DNA of 64,000 nucleotides, taken from NCBI RefSeq assembly GCF_005405885.1, contig NZ_BJFL01000011.1, positions 1 to 64,000 of the forward strand. Reading direction: 5' to 3'. Within the stretch, counting starts at the first letter, position 1. The number at the start of each line of letters is the position of its first letter. This document shows, piece after piece, positions 41,192 to 49,863 of the stretch. Position numbers and translations under genes: made by a program. Below the pieces are notes generated by a model. That model searched no databases. It worked only from the letters and a program-made list of their open reading frames with translations, and was not told the origin of the DNA. The DNA comes from Gandjariella thermophila. GTDB taxonomy: Bacteria; Actinomycetota; Actinomycetes; Mycobacteriales; Pseudonocardiaceae.

Positions 41192-43789
41192 ATGCGCTCA
41201 TCCAGGCGGTTCCGGTGGCCGGCGACCATCAGGGCTCGCGTGCTGGCCATCGTGTCGGTGCCGAGCGTGGCGATGCTCGTCGCCGGCGCCTGCCTCTTCG
41301 GCTACCTGATCAGCGATGGCCTGCACGTCCGCGGCTTCGCCGAGGACGTGCGTAGGGCGCTCGGCCCGACCACGGCGTTCATCGCGAGCGCCGAGGAGGA
41401 GCGCCGGCTCACCCTGCAGAGCCTCAGCCAGCCCGCGCAGACCCGCGCCGATCTCGAGGAGCAGCGCCGGCGGGTGGACGCGGCCCTCACCGACCTCTCC
41501 GCGGCGAACGCGCGCCTGGCCAGGGACGCGTCCGCCGACATGCGCGCCTCGCTGCGCGCGTTCAACCGGGCCAGCCACCGGCTGAACGACGTGCGGCACC
41601 GGGTCGACAACGGCCAGATCGACGTGCCGGAGGCCTACGCGTTCTACAACGACCTGCTCGCCCGGTGCGGCGCCACCATCCAGGACATCGCGCGGTCGGC
41701 GGCCAGCGCCCAAGTCGGCTTCGAGCAGTTGATCGCCTACAACCTGTTCACGGCCGCCGAGGCGATGTCGCGGGCGCACGCGATCGCCGTGCGCGCGGTG
41801 TCCAGCGGCCTGGACCCTGACCAGATGCACGAACTCGCCCACGAGCTGGGCGCCTACCACGGTCAGCTCGAGGCGTTGGTGCCCGAGATGACGCAGCAGG
41901 AGCAGGGCACCTACGCCGCGCTGAAGACCACCCCGGCGTGGCAGCAGCTCGCCGTGGACGACGAGTTCGTGATGAACCACGACGACGACTTCCAGGCGGA
42001 CCACGGTCGGACGCGCGGCATGGCGGTGCCGTTCAACACCACCGACTGGGAGAACGCCGCGCACCAGCTCTCGCAGGGGCTGATGGGCCTCTACGTCAGC
42101 CATTCCACCTATGCGGCGGATCTGGGCACGGCCAGCGGTCGCCGGGCGCTGGTCACCTCGGTGCTGCTCGGCGCGGGCATCGTCCTGCTGGTGGCCGGTG
42201 TGCTGGTGGTCGCCGTGCGGCTGTCCCGCCGGCTCATCCACCGGTTGACCCGGCTGCGCGAGGAGACCCTCGACATGGCCGACCGCCGGCTTCCGGACCT
42301 GGTTCGGCGGCTGGGTGAGGGCGAGTCCGTCGACCTGGAAACCGAGGTGCCGTGGCTGGACCACGGCGAGGACGAGATCGGCCAGGTGGCGAAGGCGTTC
42401 AACGCCGCGCAGCGCAGCGCGATCGCCGCGACGGCGCGGGAGGCCGAGACCCGCGAGGGGGTGCGGGCGGTGTTCCTCAACATCGCGCACCGCACCCAGG
42501 TGATCGTGCACCGGCAGCTCAAGGTGCTCGACCAGGCCCAGCGCTCCCTGGAGGACCCGGACCAGCTGCAACTGCTGTTCCAGTTGGACCACCTCGCCAC
42601 GCGCGGCCGGCGCAACGCGGAGAACCTGATCATTCTCGGCGGTGGGCAGGCTGGCCGCCAGTGGCGCAACCCGGTGTCCGTGCGCGAGGTGGTGCGCGGC
42701 GCGATCGCCGAGACCGAGCACTACATGCGGATCAACACGGTCCGCCTGCCGGACGTGGCGGTCAGCGGCGTGGCGGTGGCCGACCTGGTGCACCTGCTCG
42801 CCGAACTGCTGGACAACGCCACCTCGTTCTCACCGCCGCATTCGCTGATCGAGGTGCGGGGCAACGCGGTGGGCCGCGGCGTGGTGATCGAGATCGAGGA
42901 CCAGGGCCTGGGCATCGACCCGGACCACCTCGAGCGGTTCAACGCGATGTTGCAGGACCCGCCCGACTTCAGCGTGATGGCCCTGTCCGAGGAGCCCCGC
43001 ATCGGTCTGTTCGTGGTGGCCAGGCTGGCGTCCCGGCACGGCATCAAGGTCACCCTGCGCGAGTCCGCCTCCGACGGGATCCGGGCCACGGTGCTCCTTC
43101 CCACGGGCATCCTGGCGGGCGCGGCCACTCCGGCGATTCCGCCGGCGGCGAGACCGGACGCCCGCGCCGCCGTCGCGATCTCGCCGGCGCCCGCGGACGA
43201 GCGCCCGGCCGTCCGGCGGCGGGTTCCGCCGCCCGCCCTGGAGCCGGCGCTGCTGCCCACGCTGGTGCGGGAGGCGCCGCTCGGCGCGGGCGAGTACCCG
43301 GTCGACGGTTACTCGCCCGCCGCGGTGGGCGCGATACCCGCGAGCAGGCCGGCCGGCGCGTCCGAGAGCGGGACGGCCAGCGGATCCGCGGGCGAATCCG
43401 CCGACGTGTCCGCCGCCGACGCGTCGCGGGAGCGCCCGGCCGAGTCCCCGGACCGGGCGGCCGAACCGGACGGGGCCGAGGTGGCCGGCACACCGGACGA
43501 GGTGGGCGGCGCGACCGGGGTGCGGGGCCGGGTTCTGGACCATCTCGCGCCGCTACCCCGGCGGGTGCGGCAGCGGAACCTCGCGCCGCAGTTACTGGCG
43601 AACGGCTCCGCCGCCGGCGGCGCGCAGACCGGCGAGAGCAGCGGCCGCACCGCCGAGCATTCGCGCAGCAGGATGGCGGCCTTTCAACAGGGCACCCGGC
43701 GGGCCCGGGCTGGTGAGCCGGAGCCCACCCCCGCTCGGGCCGAGGCGAGAGTAGATGAGGGCGATGACGGTGAAAGCCAACGTCGGTGA
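41192..43789 (+). CDS. conservon sensor histidine kinase-like protein (CvnA)
   Basis: Membrane sensor of the cvn (conservon) type, 865 aa from ATG 41192 (GTG 41189 and GTG 41153 also in frame). TM1 is about 13-36, a long extracellular helical NIT-like region follows, TM2 is around ALVTSVLLGAGIVLLVAGVL, then HAMP. The phosphoacceptor-like region is NIAHRTQVIVHRQLKVLDQA and the ATPase has LAELLDNATSFSPP and IEDQGLGIDP. The C-terminal 230 residues are Ala/Pro/Glu-rich and disordered. With CvnB-D it forms a membrane complex likened to G-protein-coupled receptors. Confidence 0.9.
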   Translation: MRSSRRFRWPATIRARVLAIVSVPSVAMLVAGACLFGYLISDGLHVRGFAEDVRRALGPTTAFIASAEEERRLTLQSLSQPAQTRADLEEQRRRVDAALTDLSAANARLARDASADMRASLRAFNRASHRLNDVRHRVDNGQIDVPEAYAFYNDLLARCGATIQDIARSAASAQVGFEQLIAYNLFTAAEAMSRAHAIAVRAVSSGLDPDQMHELAHELGAYHGQLEALVPEMTQQEQGTYAALKTTPAWQQLAVDDEFVMNHDDDFQADHGRTRGMAVPFNTTDWENAAHQLSQGLMGLYVSHSTYAADLGTASGRRALVTSVLLGAGIVLLVAGVLVVAVRLSRRLIHRLTRLREETLDMADRRLPDLVRRLGEGESVDLETEVPWLDHGEDEIGQVAKAFNAAQRSAIAATAREAETREGVRAVFLNIAHRTQVIVHRQLKVLDQAQRSLEDPDQLQLLFQLDHLATRGRRNAENLIILGGGQAGRQWRNPVSVREVVRGAIAETEHYMRINTVRLPDVAVSGVAVADLVHLLAELLDNATSFSPPHSLIEVRGNAVGRGVVIEIEDQGLGIDPDHLERFNAMLQDPPDFSVMALSEEPRIGLFVVARLASRHGIKVTLRESASDGIRATVLLPTGILAGAATPAIPPAARPDARAAVAISPAPADERPAVRRRVPPPALEPALLPTLVREAPLGAGEYPVDGYSPAAVGAIPASRPAGASESGTASGSAGESADVSAADASRERPAESPDRAAEPDGAEVAGTPDEVGGATGVRGRVLDHLAPLPRRVRQRNLAPQLLANGSAAGGAQTGESSGRTAEHSRSRMAAFQQGTRRARAGEPEPTPARAEARVDEGDDGESQRR

Positions 43790-44195
43790 ACTGGACTGGT
43801 TGCTCGACGACCTGGTCGGGCGAGTGCTGGGGGCGGAGCACGCGGTACTGCTCTCCGCCGACGGCCTGCTCATGGGACGCTCCGCCGATCTGTCCACAGG
43901 GGACGCCGAGCACCTCGCGGCGGTCGCGGCGTCGTTCCAGAGCCTGGCCAGGGGAACCGGGCGCCAGTTCGGCGGCGGTGACGTGCATCAGACGGTGGTG
44001 GAGATGGAACGCGCCTTCCTGGTGGTGACGGCCGCCGGGATGGGGGCGTGCCTGGCCCTGCTGGCCAGCGCCGATGCGGATCTCGGCGTGATCGCGTACC
44101 AGATGAACCTGATGGTGACCCAGGTGGGCAGGTACCTCGCCTCGTCGCCGCGGAACGACCTCGCGGAGCGGGCCGCGCAGGCGCCGACCTCATGA
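43755..44195 (+). CDS. roadblock/LC7 domain protein (CvnB)
   Basis: 146-aa roadblock/LC7 protein, the GTPase-regulator type component of conservons. NVGELDWLLDDLVGRVLGAE and HAVLLSADGLLMGRS give the roadblock fold, with the GGDVHQTVVEMERAFLVV strand. It overlaps the cvnA end by 35 nt from ATG 43755, or 26 nt from ATG 43764. It probably binds CvnD and CvnA at the membrane. Confidence 0.93.
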   Translation: MRAMTVKANVGELDWLLDDLVGRVLGAEHAVLLSADGLLMGRSADLSTGDAEHLAAVAASFQSLARGTGRQFGGGDVHQTVVEMERAFLVVTAAGMGACLALLASADADLGVIAYQMNLMVTQVGRYLASSPRNDLAERAAQAPTS

Positions 44196-44575
44196 GAACG
44201 ACGATGTCCGTTCCGGGAGAAACCTGGTTCGACGAGGCGGCCGGGCCGCTGGTGCGGCCGTACGCCGTCACCCGTGGCCGCACCCGGGCGGCCGTACCGC
44301 ACCTGGAGCTGATCACCCTCGTGGTGGCGGTCCAGCCCGAGGTGCACGGTGCCGCCGTGGAGCCCGAGTGCGCGCACATCCTGCGGGTGTGTGCGCTGCC
44401 CCGATCGGTCGCCGAGGTCGCCGCCCGGGTGGATCTGCCGCTGTGCGTGGTGAAGGTGCTGATCAGTGACCTGATCGAGCGCAAGTACATGATCTTCCGT
44501 GCCGGTCCGCCGCCGGCCACTCCGCCCGACCTGACCATGCTGCAGAAGGTGCTCGATGGCATCCGGAAACTCTGA
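44192..44575 (+). CDS. DUF742 protein (CvnC)
   Basis: 127-aa DUF742 member with a winged-helix-like fold. VRPYAVTRGRTR (about 23-34) is the family signature, followed by HLELITLV, and the helix SVAEVAARVDLPLCVVKVLI and SDLIERKYM. ATG 44192 overlaps the cvnB stop (ATGA). In conservons it associates with the kinase and GTPase components; its molecular function is unknown. Confidence 0.92.
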   Translation: MRTTMSVPGETWFDEAAGPLVRPYAVTRGRTRAAVPHLELITLVVAVQPEVHGAAVEPECAHILRVCALPRSVAEVAARVDLPLCVVKVLISDLIERKYMIFRAGPPPATPPDLTMLQKVLDGIRKL

Positions 44576-45236
44576 CGGCCAGTTCCCGAACCGGACCGGC
44601 GACGCCGAGTATGGGAACGCGCCGGGGCGTTCGGGAACGGGCGCGGCGGTCCGCGCGCGGCCCGTGCTCGAGGCCCTCCCGGTGAAGGTGCTGATCGCCG
44701 GCGGTTTCGGCGCCGGCAAGACCACCCTGGTCGGCTCGGTGAGCGAGATCGTGCCGCTGCGCACCGAGGAGCTGCTCACCGAGGTGGGCGCGGCGGTGGA
44801 CGACGTGACCGGAGTCGAGCGCAAGACCACCACGACGGTGGCGCTGGACTTCGGGCGGATCACCATCGCCGCGGATCTCATCCTGTACCTGTTCGGCACG
44901 CCCGGGCAGGAGCGCTTCTGGTTCATGTGGGACGAGTTGGCCCAGGGTGCGCTCGGCGCGCTCGTGCTCGCGGACACGCGGCGGTTGGGCAGTTGTTTCC
45001 CCTCGGTGGACTTCTTCGAGCGGCGGCGCATCCCCTTCGTGATCGGGGTGAACTGCTTCGACGGGGTGCAGCCCTACCCGGTGGAGGCGGTGCGGCAGGC
45101 GCTGGACGTGGACGGCGAGGTCCCGGTGCTGCTGTGCGACGCGCGGGACCGCGAGTCCGTCAAGTTCCTGCTGATCGCCCTCGTCGAGCACATCATGGCC
45201 ACCCTCCGGGTGGCCGACACCGCGCCGACCGGCTGA
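44556..45236 (+). CDS. conservon small GTPase-like ATP/GTP-binding protein (CvnD)
   Basis: 226-aa P-loop protein. Walker A is GGFGAGKTT, the switch region has KTTTTVALDFGRI, G3 is FGTPGQERF, and NCFDG stands in the NKxD position, as in bacterial conservon GTPases. ATG 44556 overlaps cvnC by 20 nt. Residues about 9-28 are encoded by a dispersed repeat, so the N-terminal 40 residues are atypical, and GTG 44664 is an alternative start just before the conserved LPVKVLIAGG. It ends 5 nt from the convergent P450 gene. Confidence 0.93.
   Translation: MASGNSDGQFPNRTGDAEYGNAPGRSGTGAAVRARPVLEALPVKVLIAGGFGAGKTTLVGSVSEIVPLRTEELLTEVGAAVDDVTGVERKTTTTVALDFGRITIAADLILYLFGTPGQERFWFMWDELAQGALGALVLADTRRLGSCFPSVDFFERRRIPFVIGVNCFDGVQPYPVEAVRQALDVDGEVPVLLCDARDRESVKFLLIALVEHIMATLRVADTAPTG
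44582..44638 (+). repeat. dispersed repeat, copy B, inside the cvnD 5' end
   Basis: Flanked by exact inverted repeats GTTCCCGAAC (44582-44591) and GTTCGGGAAC (44629-44638). The internal GAACCGGACCG (44588-44598) and GGGAACGCGCCGGGGCGT (44613-44630) match copy A at 18608-18660. Both copies lie a few bases after a stop codon (cvnC here, DUF1844 there). Confidence 0.55.
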
Positions 45237-45241
45237 CGGCG

Positions 45242-46474
45242 TCAGGGCGCTCCGAACGCGACGGGCAGCCGCGCCATGCCACGCAGCACGATGTTGTCCT
45301 TCCAACTCGGCTCGCCGGCAAGGCGCAGGGCGGGCGCGCGCCGGGCCAGGGCACGCAGTGCGATCTGTCCCTCCAGCCGGGCCAGCGGCGCGCCGAGGCA
45401 GAAGTGGATGCCCTGGCCGAAGGCGAGGTGCCGGGACGGCTCGCGGCCGATGTCCAGCCGGTCCGGGTCGGGGTGCGCGTCCGGGTCGCGGTTGGCCGAG
45501 CCGATCAGCGCGAGGACGAACGAACCCCGCGGCACCGGCGTTCCGTTGATGTCCGCGTCCTGCAGCGCGACCCGCGCGGTGAGCTGCACCGGCGAGTCGA
45601 AGCGCAGCAGTTCCTCCACCGCGCGGCCGGCCAGCTCGGGTTCGGCTCGCAACCGGGTGAACTGCTCGGGATGGCGGAGCAGCGCCAGCACGCCGTTGCC
45701 GATCAGGTTGACCGTCGTCTCGTGCCCGGCGATCAGCAGCAGCACGCAGGTGGCCAGCAGCTCGCTCTCGGTCAGCACGTCGCCCTGCTCGCAGACGCCA
45801 ACCAGCGCGCTCAGCAGGTCGTCACCGGGGTCCCGGCGGCGCTCGGCGATCAGCGCGCGGAAGTAGCCGACGAACTCGGCACGGGCCTCCACCTGCCGCG
45901 CGCGGACCTGCGGCGGGATCAGGAAGTCCGGGTCGAGTCCCCGGGCCATGGCATGCGACCAGGCGGTGAACCGCTCCCGGTCACGCAGCGGGACGCCGAG
46001 CAGCTCGCTGATCACGATGACGGGCAGCGGGGCGGCCAGCGCGGAGATCAGGTCCCCGGTTCCGGCGGCGAGTGCGGCGTCCAGCAGTTCGCCGGTGATC
46101 CGCTCGATGCGCGGGGCGAGCCGCGCCACCATCCGCGGGGTGAACGCCTTCGCCACCAGCCTGCGCAGCCGGGTGTGGTCGGGCGGGTCCAGGCGCAGGA
46201 AGGACCGCACCGGCACACCGTTCTCGTCCACCAGGGCGTCGTCCCGGACCTGGTACTCCGGGGACGGCACCGGCAGCTGCTCGGGTCCGCCGTGCCCGAA
46301 CCGGTTGTCGCGCAGCATGGCCGCGCAGTCCGCGTGCCGGGTCAGCACGAGCAGTCCCTCGGCCGGGCGGAGGATCGGCACGGTCTCCCGCCAGCGCCGG
46401 TATCCCGGGTACGGGTCGGCCCGCAGCTCCGGCGCGAACAGGTCGGTGAGGGTGGGCTGCTGGACGTCGGTCAT
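45242..46474 (-). CDS. cytochrome P450
   Basis: 410-aa soluble bacterial P450. The I-helix oxygen motif is LLIAGHETTVN, the ExxR motif is EELLR, and the heme ligand loop is FGQGIHFCLGAPLARLE with the axial cysteine. ATG 46474 follows GGAGGAG and overlaps the tetR stop (ATGA), so they form one operon. In Streptomyces, a P450 is the fifth gene of some conservons (rarE of S. griseus). Here it converges on cvnD from the opposite strand and has its own TetR regulator. Substrate and redox partners are unknown; no ferredoxin is nearby. Confidence 0.94.
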   Translation of the reverse strand: MTDVQQPTLTDLFAPELRADPYPGYRRWRETVPILRPAEGLLVLTRHADCAAMLRDNRFGHGGPEQLPVPSPEYQVRDDALVDENGVPVRSFLRLDPPDHTRLRRLVAKAFTPRMVARLAPRIERITGELLDAALAAGTGDLISALAAPLPVIVISELLGVPLRDRERFTAWSHAMARGLDPDFLIPPQVRARQVEARAEFVGYFRALIAERRRDPGDDLLSALVGVCEQGDVLTESELLATCVLLLIAGHETTVNLIGNGVLALLRHPEQFTRLRAEPELAGRAVEELLRFDSPVQLTARVALQDADINGTPVPRGSFVLALIGSANRDPDAHPDPDRLDIGREPSRHLAFGQGIHFCLGAPLARLEGQIALRALARRAPALRLAGEPSWKDNIVLRGMARLPVAFGAP

Positions 46475-47130
46475 CGCGACTCCTCCCCGTCCGGTTCCGG
46501 CGAGCCGGCCTCGGCGGCCAGGCCGGCGAACAGCCACCGCAGGGCCTGGCCGTAGAGGCCGTCCGGCACGCTGCCCGGGTCGACGCGCCGCTGCCGCACC
46601 AGGCCCTGGAACAGCGCCAGGGCCACCACGGCGACGTGCTCGCCGGGCACGCCGATGCGGTGGCCCCGGCGCCGCATCTCCCGGTCCACCAGGTCCTTGA
46701 GCGCGCCCTGCACGTCGTGCTGCTGCTCGGCCAGGGTGTCCATCAGCCGCGGGTTGCGCACCGCGTAGAGCCAGAACTCGGCCTGCAGCAGCGCGAAGTC
46801 CACGTCCTTGTCGGCGACCTCGACCAGCTGGGCGCTGAGCGCGCCGAGCGGATCCGCCACGGCCGGGTCCTCGAGGATCTGGGCGGCCTCCCGCAGCCGC
46901 CCGCTGGCCCGCGCCGACAGCAGCTCCAGGAACAGCTGTTCCTTGCCGCCGAAGTTGGAGTACAGCGCGCCGATGGAGAACCCGGCGGCCTCGGCGATCT
47001 CCTCCACCGAGGCGCCGGCGAACCCCTTCCGGGCGAACGTGCGGGCGGCGGCGTCCAGCAGCAGCTCCCGGGTCCGCGCCTTGGACTCCGCCCGGCTGAG
47101 CCGCCGCCTCGCGGGTTCGTCGCGCGCCAT
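46471..47130 (-). CDS. TetR family regulator
   Basis: 219 aa with the TetR HTH: RELLLDAAARTFARKGFAGA then SVEEIAEAAGFSIGALYSNF and GGKEQLFLELL (about 20-70). The C-terminal effector domain is not assignable. It is the first gene of the tetR-P450 operon. Its start codon lies 7 nt after a -10-like GTAGCG paired with -35 TTGAGA, so it may be leaderless. A palindrome covers the -35, which suggests autorepression and inducible P450 expression. Confidence 0.92.
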   Translation of the reverse strand: MARDEPARRRLSRAESKARTRELLLDAAARTFARKGFAGASVEEIAEAAGFSIGALYSNFGGKEQLFLELLSARASGRLREAAQILEDPAVADPLGALSAQLVEVADKDVDFALLQAEFWLYAVRNPRLMDTLAEQQHDVQGALKDLVDREMRRRGHRIGVPGEHVAVVALALFQGLVRQRRVDPGSVPDGLYGQALRWLFAGLAAEAGSPEPDGEESR

Positions 47131-47137
47131 GAGTCCA

Positions 47138-47170
47138 CGCTACTCGGATAGGATTTGCTATCTCAATAGC
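47138..47170 (-). promoter_or_regulatory. tetR-P450 promoter with operator palindrome
   Basis: GCTAT-CTCA-ATAGC (47157-47170) is a perfect inverted repeat with 5-bp arms and a 4-bp centre; flanking T/A pairs extend it with one mismatch. On the minus strand it overlaps the -35 TTGAGA (about 47166-47161), 17 bp from the -10 GTAGCG (about 47143-47138). Likely TetR operator. Confidence 0.55.
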
Positions 47171-47203
47171 GAGTCCTTCACCGTTGACGTGCGGCGCGGC
47201 GAC

Positions 47204-47703
47204 CTAGGCGGGCAGCGTCTCGCCCGTCTCCAGCAGGGTCTTGAGCCCGGACAGCACCTGCGGCCAGCCCTCGCTGACCATCTCCAGCGCGGTGCTGCCC
47301 GGCTCGAACCCGTCGTGGATGACGGTCAGCTTGACCTGCTGCCCGAGGTCCTCGATCTCGAAGGTGACCTTCGACCGCGGTTCCGCCGCCAGCGTCTCCC
47401 GCCGTTCCTCGCTCCACCCGAACTTCTCGCCGAGTTCGGGAACGAACGTGTGCCAGGTGTAGGACAGCCGGCGGTAGGGCTCGGACTCGAGCACCACCTG
47501 CTCCGGGTCGGCGATCCGGATGCCGTGGTTGTCCCAGGTCATCGTCGAGCCGGCGGTCCAGTCCGTGTGGAACTCCGTGTTCCAGTAGCGCCGGGTGAAG
47601 GCCGGGTCGGTGAGCGCCTGCCAGAGCCGTTCGTGGTGTTGATGTAGGTCGTGTAGACGAACGAGGGCTTGCGGCCAGGGCCAGCAGGAGCAGCACGACG
47701 CAC
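47204..47703 (-). pseudogene. SRPBCC (AHSA1-type) protein with N-terminal frameshift
   Basis: The main frame reads ERLWQALTDPAFTRRYWNTE, LSYTWHTFVPELGEKF and SEGWPQVLSGLKTLLETGE, a typical START-like AHSA1 protein. The expected first strand, KPSFVYTTYINTT, is present just upstream but in another frame; one lost base around 47,632-47,637 separates them. With one base added, an intact protein of about 165 aa starting near GTG 47703 would result. The main frame alone extends upstream into low-complexity sequence. Mutation or sequencing error. Confidence 0.7.
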
Positions 47704-47752
47704 CCGATGACCCACCCCCCGGGCACACGCTCTCCCGCGCGCGCGGCGAGAA

Positions 47753-47792
47753 ACCGTCCATGGTGGACACCGAAGTGTCCACCATGGACGGT
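47753..47792. repeat. perfect 18-bp inverted repeat with 4-nt loop
   Basis: ACCGTCCATGGTGGACAC (47753-47770), loop CGAA, then the exact reverse complement (47775-47792). No U-tract follows on either strand. It lies in the 303-bp gap between the frameshifted SRPBCC gene and the end of glpD. It could be a terminator, a large operator or the trace of a mobile element. Confidence 0.75.
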
Positions 47793-47888
47793 GGAGGTGG
47801 TGGTCACCACCGGCTCACCGTGCCGGCCATGCCGCCGTCACCGGTCTCCGGCGCGCCCTTGGGCTTCACCGGCACCTGCGGCTGGCAT

Positions 47889-47927
47889 GTCTCCCTGGTG
47901 TCCGGTTCTGCCGTGCACCAGGGAGAC
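47889..47927. terminator. 12-bp hairpin downstream of glpD
   Basis: GTCTCCCTGGTG (47889-47900) and CACCAGGGAGAC (47916-47927) pair perfectly around a 15-nt loop, about 80 nt past the glpD stop. Probable terminator for the leftward glp operon, without U-tract. The remaining bases of 47704-48006 hold no gene. Confidence 0.5.
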
Positions 47928-48006
47928 GCCGTGCCGCCGGCGCGGTTGTTCGTCAGCGAATCACGAAACGGCCACGTTCCTCGACATCATCCAACCGGAG
48001 CGGCGG

Positions 48007-49710
48007 CTAGGCGAGGCTCACCTCCGCGACCTCGCCGGCGGCCAGCCGGGCGGCGTTGGCCTCCACGTCGGTGGCGGCCTCCTGGGCGGCCCGCTCGGCG
48101 CGCACGCGGTCGGCGTACAGCCGCACCTCGCGCTGGGTGGTGGCGTCGTCCCAGCCGAGCAGCGGCGCGATCAGCGACGCCACCTCGGCGGCGGCGAACA
48201 GTCCGCGGTCCGACTCCTCGATGGAGACGCGCAGCCGCCGGGTGAGCACGTCCTCCAGGTGCAGCGCGCCCTCGTGGGACACCGCGTAGTAGGCCTCGGC
48301 CCGGAGGTACTCCTCGGCGCCCGGGATCGGCGTGCCCAGCTCCGGCCGCTCGGCGATCAGTTCGAGCAGGTCGCGGACGCCGGAGCCGTACCGGCGCAGC
48401 AGGTGCTCCACGGTGGCGACGGGCAGCCCGGCGCGCTCGGCCACGACATGCCGGTCGATCCACAGCTCGTGGTAGCCGACCGCGCCGAGGATGGGCAGGT
48501 GTTCGGTGCGGGACGGCGGCACCGCGCGGCCCAGCCCGCGCGCCGCGGCGTCCACCGCGTCCCTGGCCATCACCCGGTACGTCGTGTACTTGCCACCGGC
48601 CACGGTGACCAGGCCGGGCGCGGGCGTGGCCACCGCGTGCTCCCGGGACAGCTGGGCGGTGTCCGCGGACTGCCCGGCCAGCAGCGGGCGCAGCCCGGCG
48701 TACACGCCCTCGATGTCGTCGCGGGTGATCGGGGTGCGCAGCACGGCGTTGACGTGGTCGAGGATGTAGTCGACGTCCGCGCGGCTGGCGGCCGGGTGCG
48801 CCTTGTCCAGGTCCCAGTCGGTGTCGGTGGTGCCGATGATCCAGTGCTTGCCCCACGGGATGACGAACAGCACACTCTTCTCGGTGCGCAGGATCAGCCC
48901 GGTGTCGAGGCGGACGCGGTCCCGGGGCACCACGATGTGCACGCCCTTGGAGGCACGCACGGAGAACGGCTTGGCCGCCGCCGCGGCCTGGTGCAGCTCG
49001 TCGGTCCACACCCCGGTCGCGCTGATCACCCGGCGGGCGCGGACCACGACCTCCCCGCCGGTCTCCACGTCCAGCACGTGCGCGCCGGTGACCCGGTCGC
49101 CGTCCCGGACCAGTCCGGTGACCCGGGCCCGGGTCAGCACGGTGGCACCGAGTTGCGCGGCGGTGCGGGCGATCATCATGGTGTGCCGGGCGTCGTCCAC
49201 CTGCGCGTCGTAGTACTGGATGGCGCCGACCAGCGCGTCCTCCCGCAGCGACGGGGCGACCTGCAGTGCCCTGCGGCGGGACAGGTGCCGGTGCCGGGGC
49301 AGCGCGCGGGCCCCGCCCATGGTGTCGTAGAGCAGCACGCCGGCGCCGATGTAGCCGCGCTCCCACACCCGGTGCCGCAATGGCAGCAGGAACGGCACCG
49401 GCCGGACCAGGTGCGGCGCGAGGCGGTGCAGCAGCAGCGCGCGCTCCTTGAGCGCCTCGCGCACCAGTGCGAAGTCACGCTGCTCCAGGTAGCGCAGCCC
49501 GCCGTGGATGAGCTTGCTGGACCGGCTGGACGTGCCGGCCGCCCAGTCCCGCGCCTCCACCAGGGCGACGGACAGGCCGCGGGAGGCGGCGTCCAGCGCG
49601 GCGCCCGCTCCAACCACACCGCCGCCGATGACCAGCACGTCGAGTTCGCTCTCGCCGATCGCCTGCCACGCGGCGGCGCGGTAGTCCGGGCCCAGTCGTG
49701 CGGTTGTCAC
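48007..49710 (-). CDS. glpD: glycerol-3-phosphate dehydrogenase
   Basis: FAD enzyme that oxidises glycerol-3-phosphate to dihydroxyacetone phosphate and feeds electrons to the quinone pool. The 567-aa protein has the dinucleotide motif VLVIGGGVVGAGAALDAASR (about 25-44), the FAD region SSKLIHGGLRYLEQ, and FVIPWGKHWIIGTTDTD and VAGGKYTTYRVMA, then the C-terminal helical domain. GTG 49710 has AAGGAG 5 nt upstream. Third gene of glpF-glpK-glpD, 153 nt after glpK. Confidence 0.95.
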   Translation of the reverse strand: MTTARLGPDYRAAAWQAIGESELDVLVIGGGVVGAGAALDAASRGLSVALVEARDWAAGTSSRSSKLIHGGLRYLEQRDFALVREALKERALLLHRLAPHLVRPVPFLLPLRHRVWERGYIGAGVLLYDTMGGARALPRHRHLSRRRALQVAPSLREDALVGAIQYYDAQVDDARHTMMIARTAAQLGATVLTRARVTGLVRDGDRVTGAHVLDVETGGEVVVRARRVISATGVWTDELHQAAAAAKPFSVRASKGVHIVVPRDRVRLDTGLILRTEKSVLFVIPWGKHWIIGTTDTDWDLDKAHPAASRADVDYILDHVNAVLRTPITRDDIEGVYAGLRPLLAGQSADTAQLSREHAVATPAPGLVTVAGGKYTTYRVMARDAVDAAARGLGRAVPPSRTEHLPILGAVGYHELWIDRHVVAERAGLPVATVEHLLRRYGSGVRDLLELIAERPELGTPIPGAEEYLRAEAYYAVSHEGALHLEDVLTRRLRVSIEESDRGLFAAAEVASLIAPLLGWDDATTQREVRLYADRVRAERAAQEAATDVEANAARLAAGEVAEVSLA

Positions 49711-49863
49711 GTGTGCTCCTTCTTGTCCACGAGTCCGCGCCCCCACGACCGGCCCGGCAGGGCACGGCTCTCGGACGACGGGGTTTTCAGGCGCGCGGAA
49801 GTGGCTGCGGGTGGGCCCAGGTCGGGGTACGACCCACCCGCAGCCGGGTTTACGGGAAACGGA

